64,000 nt of DNA from positions 124,001 through 188,000 of the forward strand of contig NZ_SMTL01000006.1 of assembly GCF_004358025.1 (NCBI RefSeq), in the 5' to 3' direction. A program made the position numbers and the translations under genes. Under the pieces are notes generated by a model. That model did not search any database, was not told the DNA's origin, and saw nothing but the letters and a program-made list of their open reading frames with translations. The DNA comes from Rhizobium deserti. Lineage in GTDB: Bacteria; Pseudomonadota; Alphaproteobacteria; Rhizobiales; Rhizobiaceae. The first letter of the stretch is position 1, and each line of letters opens with the position of its first letter. Positions 24,778-33,630 of this stretch are shown here, in pieces.

Positions 24778-25033
24778 CGGTAATGTCTTTCGGTTATCAC
24801 TATCGAAAGTGTTCCCCGGATTTCCGACGTGTGCAAGCATCTTGGTTGGCCAGAGCGAGCGACATACGCAGCACGTACGACCGGCGACCCGAGCCGCTAC
24901 TGATCGTCATGGTTTGATTGAGATACGAGAGTGAAGTCCACACATCCCGGGTCCGTCCAACTTTACCGATCTGGAAACGGAAATGTTCAGAGCTAGCTGA
25001 TACTGGTTTGGCTCCATGAGCTGGAGGGACGCG

Positions 25034-25264
25034 ATGTCGAAACTGCCAAAGCATTTACGGGACGCCCAGGAATTGTTCCTGGAGCGTGCGCACGAGCAAA
25101 ACCGCAGGATAGACGCTCTCTTCGAGAACGAGGTACATCTGGTTCCGTCCGAAAAGTTGCTTGCCGAAATCAGGTCCGCGAAAATCATGGAGACAACAAG
25201 CGCGGAAGAGTTTCTAGCGCAGCTCGAGGCTGATATCGCGGCGTGGCGGGGTGATCATAGATAG
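25034..25264 (+). CDS. Small hypothetical protein
   Basis: A 76-residue, mostly helical, charged protein (KLPKHLRDAQELFLERAHEQ, NRRIDALFENEVHLVPSEKL, AEEFLAQLEADIAAWRGDHR). The ATG at 25034 has a clear GGAGGGA ribosome site; an upstream ATG at 25016 lacks one. The size and charge would fit an antitoxin or a small DNA-associated protein, but no partner gene follows it and no ribbon-helix-helix or HTH motif is seen. Confidence 0.5.
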   Translation: MSKLPKHLRDAQELFLERAHEQNRRIDALFENEVHLVPSEKLLAEIRSAKIMETTSAEEFLAQLEADIAAWRGDHR

Positions 25265-25471
25265 CCTGCCGGCTCACAAAACGGTTGGTGTGCATTTCCC
25301 ACGCCGTTTCAGCCCGTCAGATTTGCCTCGATTTGAAGCCTTTGTAATACGATCCGTGCTCGGCCACTGCCGAACCGCAGCGTCCCTCCGCCAGGCCCTG
25401 GTTTCGATCCGCCTTCGGCTTTTCAAGTCGCCAGCGGTCCGACCGTCGGGTGTCCCTCGGCAAGGGCTTGA

Positions 25472-26130
25472 TCATTTTCCCCATTGCGGCGGACGCCATC
25501 CGGCCGCGATGGCTTCACCTTCGGAGCAAAACCAGCGCTCGCCTTTTCGGATATCGACCTTGGTCTTCGCGTAGTCTTTGGACCATGGTGCGTGGTAGAT
25601 TTTCTGATTCTTGCTGCTGATGTTCCCCTTGATGGGACATGCCGCCGACGGCGCGCTTGCGGCGGCGCTGTCCCACTTGTGAGACCTGAAGTCCCAGGGC
25701 GCTTCAGTATCGGCCTGCCAGACACCAAGCTGGCGAGCTCGGGCAGCCTCTTCGGCTTTGACGTAGTCCATGGAATACTTTCGAAACGCCCAAGCCAGAC
25801 CAGTGGCAATCATCTCGCCGCTTAAATCTACGCCGTCGGCGACGCAGGATGCGACCCATCGGCCGTACATGTCCTTCTCGTGCGGCGTGCAGGTTACACC
25901 GTGGCCGACAACTAAGCTCCCCATCTTACGGAGCGCCTCCTGACCACACGGCCAGTGTCCGCCATTCACTGTATCGCAGACCTGACCTACCTCGGGCGCG
26001 TCGATCCCGTGAAGGCGGTACCGAACGCCTTCCAGATCGATCGTGTCGCCATCGATAACTCGAGCATTCTATGTCGCGTAGACCCCCTCAGCTGCTACCA
26101 GCAGTGAGATTACGGCCGCTAGAATTTTGG
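25472..26130 (-). pseudogene. Thermonuclease (SNase-like) gene broken by an amber codon
   Basis: The frame ending at 25472 encodes the C-terminal part of a staphylococcal-nuclease-like protein (KDMYGRWVASCVADGVDLSG, GLAWAFRKYSMDYVKAEEAA). Upstream in the same frame, without a gap, lies the expected core VIDGDTIDLEGVRYRLHGID followed by APEVGQVCD. Just before it a TAG at 26071-26069 interrupts the frame. Before that TAG is a signal-peptide-like stretch (KILAAVISLLVAAEGVYA). A CAG to TAG change would restore a normal secreted nuclease. No ATG, GTG or TTG starts the signal stretch in frame, so the 5' end may also be damaged. Translation from an internal start at 25969 would lack the active-site core. 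Confidence 0.65.
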
Positions 26131-26375
26131 AATCAAGACACGCCCCCCTTACGGCTTATAGCTTACGACAGCGCCCGAACCACGGCAAACCGGAGTGTAA
26201 AGATGAAGAACGGTAGACGCCTTTTTCCACGGATCCATTTCGCGGAGTAGCGACGTAGCGTCCGAAGGTGTAGTCTGCCACGTAACGACCTCGTGACGCG
26301 GTTGACGGATCTGTTCGAACCTGTGCGTTTGATGGCGACGTAAATGACGCGGCCGCTTATCAGCCGGAGACTGAA

Positions 26376-26753
26376 ATGGGCTTGTTTGACGGTATCCTCG
26401 GCCACGGATCAACGGTTGACCCCGCGGATCTCCGTAAGCGCCTCGACGGCGTCCTCATCGACGGCGAGGAGCCCCATCTAGCTTTCAAGGTGATCCGAGA
26501 TTTCTTTGTCTTCACCCAGCACCGGATCATTCTCGTTGACATCCAGGGCATCACCGGAAGCAAGGTTGACTACATGTCGATACCTTACCGGACAATCACC
26601 CGGTTTTCTGTCGAAACGGCAGGGACGTTCGACCTGGATTCCGAACTGAAAATCTGGGTCTCCGGATCGGACGGCCCGATCGCGAAAACCTTGAAGAAGG
26701 GATCCGACGTCCGCGGCATACAACGCGCACTCGCCGCGGGAATATTTCGATAA
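26376..26753 (+). CDS. Bacterial PH-domain protein
   Basis: A 125-residue single-domain protein. It starts MGLFDGILGHGSTVDPADLR and runs as the strands of a bacterial pleckstrin-homology fold: VLIDGEEPHLAFKVIRDFFV, FTQHRIILVDIQG, SKVDYMSIPYRTITRFSVET, AGTFDLDSELKIWVSGSDGP, then a C-terminal helix. This matches the bPH group (YvbH/YdjM-like), whose role is unknown. It has the usual length and ends with the capping helix, so it seems complete. It stands alone, convergent with the gene at 26771. Confidence 0.8.
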   Translation: MGLFDGILGHGSTVDPADLRKRLDGVLIDGEEPHLAFKVIRDFFVFTQHRIILVDIQGITGSKVDYMSIPYRTITRFSVETAGTFDLDSELKIWVSGSDGPIAKTLKKGSDVRGIQRALAAGIFR

Positions 26754-26770
26754 CGGCCTAGACGGGGGAG

Positions 26771-27217
26771 TCAGACCACTCCGTTTCGTCGGCGGAGAAC
26801 GAGGAACTTGTTCGCCGCTTGGATAAGTCCAGTCAGCGCCCGATTTGTAGTACGGACATCGGGGGCCTCGTAAGCGCGCGCGGCAAGTTCGAAGTCATTC
26901 AGGGCTTTGATGTAAGAGAGCTGGGCATCGGCGAGCGCAGCGCTATCGCTCCACGATTTCTTCCGAGATGACCCGATCGGCTCGATTCGAATTTCTCGCG
27001 AGGGGCGATAGGGATGCCCGAGCGCTTCGATTGTGCCGGTGAGCAGAAGATCCAAGGCTCCTTCTCGTGAAGCCCGCAGAGCCTCTTTCTGAGGATGCGA
27101 TGTTTCAGCTCTGCTTGCAACCCTTAGGCTACCCGACGCAAAACTCACTACTATGGTCCTTTTGTTGGTTCGCTGGGCTGTGCCAGTGGCCGTCCCTTTG
27201 TGTTGCAAGATGATCAT
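26771..27217 (-). CDS. Hypothetical protein
   Basis: A frame of about 148 residues from the ATG at 27217. It has a basic N-terminus (TAQRTNKRTIVVSFASGSLR), a helical middle (ALRASREGALDLLLTGTIEA) and a C-terminal helical region (DAQLSYIKALNDFELAARAY, TTNRALTGLIQAANKFLVLR). No motif is recognised. The start is uncertain because the frame is open further upstream. Codon pattern in the last 100 residues looks coding, less so before. It is convergent with the PH-domain gene. Confidence 0.4.
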   Translation of the reverse strand: MIILQHKGTATGTAQRTNKRTIVVSFASGSLRVASRAETSHPQKEALRASREGALDLLLTGTIEALGHPYRPSREIRIEPIGSSRKKSWSDSAALADAQLSYIKALNDFELAARAYEAPDVRTTNRALTGLIQAANKFLVLRRRNGVV

Positions 27218-27728
27218 CCGGATTATCGGGCCTGACGAGCCCACGCCTCCGGGGCACCGTAGAGCGACTTTCCCCGCCAAGGCGCCCACCAGATAGTTCG
27301 CCCCTACATCTCGGCCCGCCGCCGATCGGGAATCGAGCCTCGAGAGTTTCACCCACCCGGACTGGTTCGACACGCTCGTCCTCGAACGCCGTTCATGACC
27401 TTCGCATGCCGACGGACGTGCCCGCTGCCGGGTGCCGTTGAGTTCATCATGGGTTCGGGCTTCTGTTGGCACCAGTGATCCGTCCACTGTCGGCGATCGC
27501 GCTCATCCTTATTTTCACGGCGGCGGTGCGTTTGTCGGGCGGGTCGATCTGATCGGGCACGGGCGATCTCGCAGTTACCTTCCCGCCGTAGGACTGACGG
27601 TTTACTGGATCGGCCACCGCGGAAAGGTGACCCATGCGCGTAATGCCGAGCAAACGCACGGACCGATATCGGTTACAGGCGTCGGCCTCAGCCGACCGAA
27701 TGAAATTTGATAAGCCATCTTGCGTAAC
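27218..27728. other. Gene-poor gap
   Basis: About 0.5 kb with overlapping short frames on both strands, none with a clear ribosome site, domain or consistent codon pattern. The last part before 27757 is AT-rich and holds the promoter region of the following operon. Confidence 0.4.
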
Positions 27729-27741
27729 ATAGGACTCCTAT
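27729..27741. promoter_or_regulatory. Palindrome before MarR-type gene
   Basis: A perfect 13-base palindrome ATAGGA-C-TCCTAT sits 15 bases before the ATG of the MarR-like regulator, next to the AT run TATATATATATT. Location and symmetry fit an operator for autoregulation, but no binding data exist. Confidence 0.4.
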
Positions 27742-27756
27742 ATATATATTTACCTC

Positions 27757-28401
27757 ATGGAAACGCCGAAGAACCCCACGTCCGTCAACCACCGCATTCG
27801 GGAAGGTCTTTCTCGGGTGGCCATGGTCATGCGGGCCGACGACTGGAACCGCGCCAAGACCAGCGGCCTCAATCCGGCACAACTGGCGATTCTGGAGTTG
27901 CTGGAAGGCAGAAAGGACGGACTGGCAGTCAAGGAAGTCGCCACAAACCTTGGCGTTTCGCAGCCGACGGCGACGGACTCCATCGCGGCGCTCGAACGCA
28001 AGGGGCTGGTCGCCAAGCGAAGTGCCGGAACCGATAAACGAGGCGTCAATGTCGGCATCACGTCCGAAGGTTTATCGATGCTCGAAGCTGGCAGATCGTC
28101 CCAAAGCCTCGCCGAGCGAACGGTCGATGCCCTGGCCGAGCATGAACAAGAAGACCTGCTGATCACGCTGGTCAAGATGATCAGACATCTGCAGGAGACT
28201 GACGCGATCCCGATCCAGCGCATGTGCGCGAGCTGTCGGTACTTCGCGCCGTTCGCCCATTCCGATGCGGCACAACCGCATCACTGTAATTTCGTCGACG
28301 CGGCATTCGGACAGCGGGATATCCGCATCGACTGCCGCGAACACGAGACCGCCGATCCCGCGTCCCGGGCAGCCACCTGGGACGTGTTTCAACAGGGATA
28401 G
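27757..28401 (+). CDS. MarR-like winged-helix regulator with C-terminal four-Cys cluster
   Basis: A 214-residue protein. Residues about 35-115 are a winged-helix domain with recognition helix VKEVATNLGVSQPTATDSIA and wing AGTDKRGVNVGITSEG. The extra C-terminal part (about 155-200) carries Cys157, Cys160, Cys177 and Cys193 in a C-x2-C-x16-C-x15-C pattern (MCASCRYFAPFAHSDA, then CNFVDAAFGQ and IDCREHE). Four such Cys could hold zinc or an iron-sulphur cluster and make the regulator sense metal, oxygen or redox state. It leads an operon with an exported protein and two CxxC thiol proteins, consistent with redox sensing. Confidence 0.75.
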   Translation: METPKNPTSVNHRIREGLSRVAMVMRADDWNRAKTSGLNPAQLAILELLEGRKDGLAVKEVATNLGVSQPTATDSIAALERKGLVAKRSAGTDKRGVNVGITSEGLSMLEAGRSSQSLAERTVDALAEHEQEDLLITLVKMIRHLQETDAIPIQRMCASCRYFAPFAHSDAAQPHHCNFVDAAFGQRDIRIDCREHETADPASRAATWDVFQQG

Positions 28402-28410
28402 TATCGAAAC

Positions 28411-28422
28411 CCCTCCAGGCTA
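28411..28422 (+). repeat. 12-base repeat, copy 1
   Basis: CCCTCCAGGCTA occurs here, 24 bases before the ATG at 28446, and again at 29213-29224, 16 bases before the ATG at 29240. Both copies lie in the leaders of successive genes in one operon. Confidence 0.4.
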
Positions 28423-28445
28423 TGGAGACAAAGGAGAATACGGAA

Positions 28446-29162
28446 ATGATCAGGAACTTTGCAGCCGGCGCGTTTCTCGCCGGAACGGCCTCGCTATGGC
28501 TGACAGCCGCCAGCGCCCACTCGATCAAGACAGACCCGGCTGAGGCCGTGCAGGCTTCGTTCGACATCGTCGAGACGACGATCGTGACGAAAGGAAGCTC
28601 CGCCGTCTTTTCGACCCGCGTCCGCGGCAAGGCTGGCTCGGAGAAACCAGCAACCACGGGCAAGTTCGAGGGATCGGGTGTCTACGCCTACGTCTGGCCG
28701 ACCTCGCTGAACAGCAGTGAAATCGGTTTCGACAAGGACCAGGGGATCGTAGCGCTGGCCGTGACCTTCCATCCCGACTTCGACGACGCTGCCAAGGGCG
28801 GCAAGAACCGCGACGTCTGGCATCCGCATTGGGTCGTGCTGGCCGAGGACAAAGCCTGCGGCGGCGGTCTCAAGATCATAGACATCCCGGAAGGCAAGAA
28901 ACCGAAGGTCCCCGAGACCTGGCCTGGCGTTCCGCTTCTGATTGACAGCCCGGCCTACCCGACCACCCTCAAGGGTGACTCTGTCGACGTAACGATCCCC
29001 TTGTCTCTAATCGGCGGCATCATGGGTGCGTCCTACGACGGCGTGACCGCGGGTCTCAAGGTCAACGCCAACCTGCACGCACCGCTTCTGTGCGTCAGCA
29101 ATGTCTTCAAGGTCGCTTCCGGCAATCTCAGCCTTCCCGGCAAGGTCATGCCTTCGAAGTGA
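28446..29162 (+). CDS. Exported protein of unknown function in thiol-redox operon
   Basis: A 238-residue protein with a signal peptide (FAAGAFLAGTASLWLTAASA). The mature part has SGVYAYVWPTSLNSSEIGFD, DVWHPHWVVLAEDKACGGGL and a later LKVNANLHAPLLCVSNVFKV, giving two Cys that may pair. A His cluster (HPHW) could bind a metal. No domain is named with confidence. The ATG at 28446 has GGAG upstream; an earlier ATG at 28422 lies within the repeat sequence and lacks a site. It follows the Cys-cluster regulator by 44 bases and precedes the AhpD-like gene. Confidence 0.65.
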   Translation: MIRNFAAGAFLAGTASLWLTAASAHSIKTDPAEAVQASFDIVETTIVTKGSSAVFSTRVRGKAGSEKPATTGKFEGSGVYAYVWPTSLNSSEIGFDKDQGIVALAVTFHPDFDDAAKGGKNRDVWHPHWVVLAEDKACGGGLKIIDIPEGKKPKVPETWPGVPLLIDSPAYPTTLKGDSVDVTIPLSLIGGIMGASYDGVTAGLKVNANLHAPLLCVSNVFKVASGNLSLPGKVMPSK

Positions 29163-29172
29163 CTTGAACAGC

Positions 29173-29203
29173 ACGGGTCCGCCGACAGCCATCGACGGAC
29201 CCG
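29173..29203 (+). repeat. Intercistronic hairpin
   Basis: GGGTCCG and CGGACCC form the arms of a stem extended by CGA/TCG after a single mismatch, around the loop CAGCCA. No T run follows, so it is less likely a terminator than an mRNA stability or attenuation element between the exported-protein gene and the AhpD-like gene. Confidence 0.45.
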
Positions 29204-29212
29204 CATATTCCC

Positions 29213-29224
29213 CCCTCCAGGCTA
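29213..29224 (+). repeat. 12-base repeat, copy 2
   Basis: Second copy of CCCTCCAGGCTA (see 28411-28422), directly before the ribosome site region of the AhpD-like gene. The shared position suggests an RNA element or duplication of leader sequence. Confidence 0.4.
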
Positions 29225-29239
29225 ATAGAGAGAAAGAAC

Positions 29240-29788
29240 ATGTCCAGAATTACACTTATCGACCCGGCCAGCGCAACAGGCCAGACATCGGAACAGCTCG
29301 CCCAGATCAATGGTGCCTTCGGCATGGTGCCGAACATGTTCAAGGCTGCGGCGAACTCGCCGGCCGCCCTGGCCAGCCTGTGGGGTGCGTTCGGCGCGCT
29401 TGGCGGCGGTCGTCTCGGGGCGAAGCTCGGCGAACAGATCGCCGTTGCTATCGCCGACCGCAACGACTGCAACTACTGCCTCGCCGCTCACACGGGCCTT
29501 GGTCGCAAGGCGGGTGCGACGGCGCAGGAAATGGCGGAGGCCCAGGCGGGTCGCTCGACCGATCCTCGGACCGCCGCAGCCCTCGCTTTCGCGGTCGGCG
29601 TCGTGGATAAGCGCGCAGGGATCGAAACTGCCGATGTCGATGCACTCCGCTCGGCAGGCTTCGACGACGAGGAGATCGTCGAGATCGTCGCCCACATCGC
29701 GCTGAACCTGTTCACCAACTACCTGAACGTCGCCCTCGACGTGCCGGTCGACTTTCCAGGTGTGAAACTTACGCGCGCCGCCGCTTGA
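29240..29788 (+). CDS. AhpD-like carboxymuconolactone decarboxylase family protein
   Basis: A 182-residue all-helical protein. The redox motif is in DRNDCNYCLAAHTGLGRKAG, a C-x2-C followed by His three residues later, as in AhpD-type peroxidase partners. GMVPNMFKAAANSPAALASL near the start and IVAHIALNLFTNYLNVALDV near the end are standard for the family. The CxxC pair would be reduced and oxidised in turn and pass electrons to peroxides or a partner protein. Its partner may be the thioredoxin-fold protein encoded 58 bases downstream. GAGAGAAAG precedes the ATG. Confidence 0.85.
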   Translation: MSRITLIDPASATGQTSEQLAQINGAFGMVPNMFKAAANSPAALASLWGAFGALGGGRLGAKLGEQIAVAIADRNDCNYCLAAHTGLGRKAGATAQEMAEAQAGRSTDPRTAAALAFAVGVVDKRAGIETADVDALRSAGFDDEEIVEIVAHIALNLFTNYLNVALDVPVDFPGVKLTRAAA

Positions 29789-29794
29789 GCCCAA

Positions 29795-29826
29795 GGGGGC
29801 AGACCGACCTCCCCTCGGTCCGCCCC
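29795..29826 (+). repeat. Intercistronic hairpin
   Basis: GGGGGC-AG-ACCGA and TCGGT-CC-GCCCC can pair around CCTCCCC. It resembles the hairpin at 29173 in lying between two genes of the same operon without a T run. Confidence 0.45.
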
Positions 29827-29846
29827 GCAACACAAGGATCGAAATC

Positions 29847-30407
29847 ATGCCTACGATATCGACGACGCTCGCGCCCGAACTGGCGGTGGGCGATTGGTTT
29901 AACACGCCTGCACCTCTGACGCTGGCCGCCCTACGCGGTCGCCCGGTGTTCATTCACAGCTTCCAGCTTCTCTGCCCGGGATGCGTTGCGCAATCCATTC
30001 CGCAGGTCCAGCGCATCGAACGCATCTTCGGCCACACCGATCTCCAGGTCATCGGCATCCACACGGCCTTCGAACACCATGCGGCGATGTCCCCGGTAAC
30101 TCTGAGGGCTTTTCTGCACGAATATCGTATCAAGCACCCTGTCGGTGTCGATCTGGCTGAAGAGCATTCCGATACGCCGATCACCATGCAGCGTTTCGCG
30201 TTGCGAGGCACACCGTCGTCGGTCCTGATCGGACGCGACGGTTCCATCGTGCATCGGGTGTTCGGGGTCGAGGAAGACCTCGCCGTGGGAGCGCGGATCG
30301 CCATGGCGCTCTCCGCCCATATTCCCGACGATGCCACAAACACATCTGGCGACGACGGCGGATGCTCAGGCGGCACGTGCGAAGTTCCGTCGCGTGGTGC
30401 CGCGTGA
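29847..30407 (+). CDS. Thioredoxin-fold redoxin (TlpA/peroxiredoxin-like)
   Basis: A 186-residue protein with a thioredoxin fold. The active-site-like motif is FIHSFQLLCPGCVAQSIPQV (C-x2-C), and the cis-Pro region is FALRGTPSSVLIGRDGSIVH. There is no signal peptide, so it acts in the cytoplasm. The tail is rich in Gly and Cys (SGDDGGCSGGTCEVPSRGAA) and adds two more Cys, which is unusual. It is the last gene of the operon with the Cys-cluster regulator and the AhpD-like protein, and together they make a plausible thiol-peroxide defence unit. Confidence 0.82.
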   Translation: MPTISTTLAPELAVGDWFNTPAPLTLAALRGRPVFIHSFQLLCPGCVAQSIPQVQRIERIFGHTDLQVIGIHTAFEHHAAMSPVTLRAFLHEYRIKHPVGVDLAEEHSDTPITMQRFALRGTPSSVLIGRDGSIVHRVFGVEEDLAVGARIAMALSAHIPDDATNTSGDDGGCSGGTCEVPSRGAA

Positions 30408-30502
30408 GAACAGGTTAATTCCGTGGTCGTCGGCCATGTCCTGCCCGATCAGGCGGGAAGCTTTCGGTCGACTTCCCCAGTGTAGCCTGTTCAGTACGGG
30501 AC

Positions 30503-31216
30503 CTAAATGGCGACCCTATAACTTTTCCCGGATCTGCCCGGTTTCCAGTCGCTGGTATATCTAAATCGCTTTGGCACATCATCGCCGTTACAGCGGAGGT
30601 GAAGCGGCGTACTCTCGTAGAGCTCCCTGTTCGTCGCAGACAACACCTGGGACTTGAAGGAGGTAACTGCGCCATCGGCAGAGCGGCCTTGGCGATAAAA
30701 CGTGACGGTTCCTAGAAGAAGCATTTCTTCGCCGAGCGTCACGAACTCGGGGAGCGTCGAGAAGCGATGAACCAGCTTGCCGTCGCGGAGGCCGTATTCT
30801 GTGATCTCGAGAATTTTTTGTACGTTCTGCTGCCAGTTCACAGGCCAGCCAAGCCTCGCAAGTGCCTCCGCAGCATCAACAACGCCTTTGAAGGCCTCAT
30901 GGTGCTCAGCCGTAAATCCGTCGATCGAGCTGCGTCCGAACCGGACTTTCTCCATCACACTCAGTCGAAACACGTAGTTCTCGAATGCGACACCAAGTCC
31001 GGACGCAAGAACCCATCGGCCAGGGACGTAACACCCCTCATCGTCGAGCCGGAATTCAACCGATAATTTAAGGAGCCTTGAATCCTGTACTAAGCCGAGA
31101 GCCTCGCCGAGCTGACCTGCCGAGTCTTCTTCCCTCACGAGCGATTCGCATTGCCTTCGATAATATACCAGCAAGCGCTCTTCGCGCGCGTCGTCTAAAT
31201 CCACTGTCCGCCCCAT
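30503..31216 (-). CDS. Hypothetical protein
   Basis: A 237-residue protein without a signal peptide. It begins MGRTVDLDDAREERLLVYYR and continues with RLDDEGCYVPGRWVLASGLG, a helical middle (EAFKGVVDAAEALARLGWPV) and a beta-rich end. No family could be named. The ATG at 31216 is preferred over one seven codons earlier, with neither having a strong ribosome site. It stands alone in the accessory region and converges on the thiol-redox operon. Confidence 0.5.
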   Translation of the reverse strand: MGRTVDLDDAREERLLVYYRRQCESLVREEDSAGQLGEALGLVQDSRLLKLSVEFRLDDEGCYVPGRWVLASGLGVAFENYVFRLSVMEKVRFGRSSIDGFTAEHHEAFKGVVDAAEALARLGWPVNWQQNVQKILEITEYGLRDGKLVHRFSTLPEFVTLGEEMLLLGTVTFYRQGRSADGAVTSFKSQVLSATNRELYESTPLHLRCNGDDVPKRFRYTSDWKPGRSGKSYRVAI

Positions 31217-31716
31217 CGCAAAGGTCTCTTCATACAAGAGTGAGGCTGAATTTCATCGGCGGCAAGACCGTATTTCGCGGCAGATCCGGACCGCACTCTT
31301 GGACTATCAGATCGACGATGAGGCGCCCTTCTGGACGCACTAAAATGTTGCTTCACCGACGGCCCCGCAAAAGGACATCGAGAAGCTGGCAAAGACGCCC
31401 CCTAAAATGTTGGAGGCGCGGACTGCCGAGATCGCAATAACGACCGGCCAGGCTCACGGTGATTATGGATTTGCCGCGTCGATAGCTGCGCCCGCCGTAA
31501 GCGCATGAGCGATTGCGCAGAGTCGCGCTGATCTGGGGCATTCGGCCCGACATCTGAACCGTCACGAATCAGAGCATCTTAAAAGCAGTCTCCATGAGGT
31601 GCCATCCATCGCAATCGCTTACGACCAGTGCGCGGCCGTTCGGCTGCGCACTGGTCAGGTCGCTTGATGCCATGCACCGAATGACGTCCAAGTCCCGTGT
31701 CGCTGAGTACCAGCGG
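31217..31716. other. Gene-poor gap
   Basis: About 0.5 kb. A short plus-strand frame ends near 31508 (with KMLEARTAEIAITTGQAHGD) but has an in-frame stop close upstream and no ribosome site, so it may be the remnant of a gene. Nothing else is supported. Confidence 0.35.
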
Positions 31717-32223
31717 CTATGCCGCGGCGCGCTTGGGGAGCTTCCAACCCGGTCGCGGGAAATGGCACGTGTATCCGTTCGGTATCCTTTCCAGGTAGTC
31801 CTGGTGTTCTGGCTCGGCTTCCCAGAAATCGGCTATGGGCACGATTTCCGTTACCACTTTACCCGGCCAGATTCCTGAAGCGTCGACGTCGGCTATAGTG
31901 TCCTTGGCGACCGCCTTCTGCTCGTCGTTCGTGAAGAAGATCGCAGACCGATAACTCGTGCCGACATCGTTGCCTTGGCGGTTCAGAGTGCTCGGATCAT
32001 GGATCTGGAAGAAAAACTCGAGCAGATCGCGGAAGCTTGTTTTCGCGGGATCGAAATTGATCTCTATCGCCTCCGCGTGGCCCTCGTGGTTCCGATAGGT
32101 CGCGTCGCGCACGTCGCCACCGGTGTAGCCGACCCTGGTGGACAAGACGCCCGGGAGTCTCCGTATGAGATCCTGCATGCCCCAAAAGCAGCCGCCTGCC
32201 AAAACTGCGCGTTCCGTTGTCAT
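31717..32223 (-). CDS. msrA: Peptide methionine sulfoxide reductase A
   Basis: A 168-residue enzyme that reduces methionine-S-sulfoxide in proteins and free methionine. The active site is [20 protein letters not shown] with the catalytic Cys in [25 protein letters not shown] and [20 protein letters not shown] are family hallmarks. The C-terminus ([19 protein letters not shown]) carries one more Cys as a possible resolving residue. The ATG at 32223 has a GAGGAG site. It lies alone between gaps. Confidence 0.93.
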   Translation of the reverse strand: MTTERAVLAGGCFWGMQDLIRRLPGVLSTRVGYTGGDVRDATYRNHEGHAEAIEINFDPAKTSFRDLLEFFFQIHDPSTLNRQGNDVGTSYRSAIFFTNDEQKAVAKDTIADVDASGIWPGKVVTEIVPIADFWEAEPEHQDYLERIPNGYTCHFPRPGWKLPKRAAA

Positions 32224-32623
32224 GTTTTTCTCCTCTTGGTGTAAGCGGAAGAAATATAGTGAGGACGGCACGCTAAAACCAGGATGGCAACGCCTGCGGC
32301 TAGACACAGGAGTAACGACCATCGGGTTTGCCGGGATCGTTGCTGCGGCAAAGCCGCGATTGAACGATGGCGATACTACACCCGCCGAGGAGACCACGTT
32401 GCCACAATCGTAAACACATCCAGGCTAGTCCTTGAGCACAGTCAGCGGCTTCGGCTTCTGTCTTAAGGCGACTCGCAACCATGGCTGAAGCGTTCGTCGC
32501 GTGAAAGCATGCGGCAAGACATACCTGCGCCGCCCTCCGCTGCTTTCCGTAAAAGGCGAGCCATCGCTTCAACCCGGCCGTCATCTGTGGTGCGCTAGGA
32601 GATGTCCTGCCAGGGGGACGCGC
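32224..32623. other. Divergent upstream region
   Basis: About 0.4 kb between msrA (-) and the phosphatase gene (+). It probably holds both promoters. No gene or recognised element is seen. Confidence 0.35.
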
Positions 32624-33397
32624 ATGGACAACGCCATTGCTATCGGAGACATACACGGACGAGCTGACCTTCTCGAGCCGCTGCTGAAACATATCCACCT
32701 GAACTACTCAGACACCAGGGTCGTCTTCCTCGGTGACGTCATCGACCGCGGCCCGGATTCGAAGGACTGCCTCGACATGGTCGAAAGCGAACTCGAGCGG
32801 AATTCCGCGTCATCGCTTATCATGGGCAACCACGAGGACTTGATGCTGAGGTTTATCGACGGCGGAACCGCATGGTCGAAAAGCTGGTGCTGGAACCATG
32901 GCCTGACCTCCGTCGCTTCGTACGGGTACGAGGGCTACGAGTTCCTCGGCGAGGACGGCTACATGTATCTCCGCGGAGAACTCGCGGAGATCTTGGCGAC
33001 CAGTCATCAGTCGCACGTTGACATGATCAGAAGAGCGGCGACGTTCATCGAGCTTCCCGATCATATCCTAGTACACGCCGGGATCGTCCCCGGCGTTCCG
33101 ATGGAACAACAGGACCCTTACCGGCTAAGATGGGACAGCAAATCGCTGATCGCCCATCATGGTTCGCTGCCTAAGAAAATCGTGCATGGGCACACGGTCA
33201 CCGCGGACCTGCTCCCGGAAATCCACGCCAATCGCATCAACATAGATTGCGGGGCCTACCAGAGCGGAGTTCTTTGCGCCGCGTTTCTTTCGCCAGAAGC
33301 GTCCCCAGCCTTCATCCTCTCGACGGGTGTTGGTGGAATTTACAGTATTCAAGATACCGTGCAGCCATTGGGATCGAGGATCGTTGCCTGCAGGTGA
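32624..33397 (+). CDS. PPP-type metallophosphatase
   Basis: A 257-residue enzyme of the calcineurin-like phosphoesterase group. The metal-binding motifs are in order: AIAIGDIHGRADLLEPLL, VVFLGDVIDRGPDSKDCLDM, SSLIMGNHEDLML, ILVHAGIVPG and IVHGHTVTAD. This is the pattern of bacterial serine/threonine protein phosphatases such as PrpA/PrpB and of diadenosine tetraphosphatases. The target cannot be told from the sequence. AGGGGGA precedes the ATG. The C-terminal 60 residues after the last motif are of normal length. Confidence 0.85.
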   Translation: MDNAIAIGDIHGRADLLEPLLKHIHLNYSDTRVVFLGDVIDRGPDSKDCLDMVESELERNSASSLIMGNHEDLMLRFIDGGTAWSKSWCWNHGLTSVASYGYEGYEFLGEDGYMYLRGELAEILATSHQSHVDMIRRAATFIELPDHILVHAGIVPGVPMEQQDPYRLRWDSKSLIAHHGSLPKKIVHGHTVTADLLPEIHANRINIDCGAYQSGVLCAAFLSPEASPAFILSTGVGGIYSIQDTVQPLGSRIVACR

Positions 33398-33630
33398 AAT
33401 CCGGCACCGGCATCTATGAATTCCTGCGGTGTGCGGGAAATACGCCGCAGCATATCTCATTGGTCCAGAGACCTGGGGAGTTCATCCTCCAACGCAGCGC
33501 TCGCCCTCAACACGGGCAACGCGACAGATTGACTTCGAACAAGCGTTAGAAGGCCCATTAACACCATCTTAACCATAGCCGGCGACCATAGATAACCGAT
33601 GAAGCCATCAACCGTCGGCGGGTAGACACC

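Noticed and set aside
26149-26412. Minus-strand frames before the PH-domain gene
   Set aside because: They overlap the start of the PH-domain gene, lack ribosome sites and known features.
31321-31508. Short plus-strand frame with KMLEARTAEIAITTGQ
   Set aside because: Its coding look is moderate, but there is an in-frame stop close upstream, no start with ribosome site and no family; noted only as a possible remnant.
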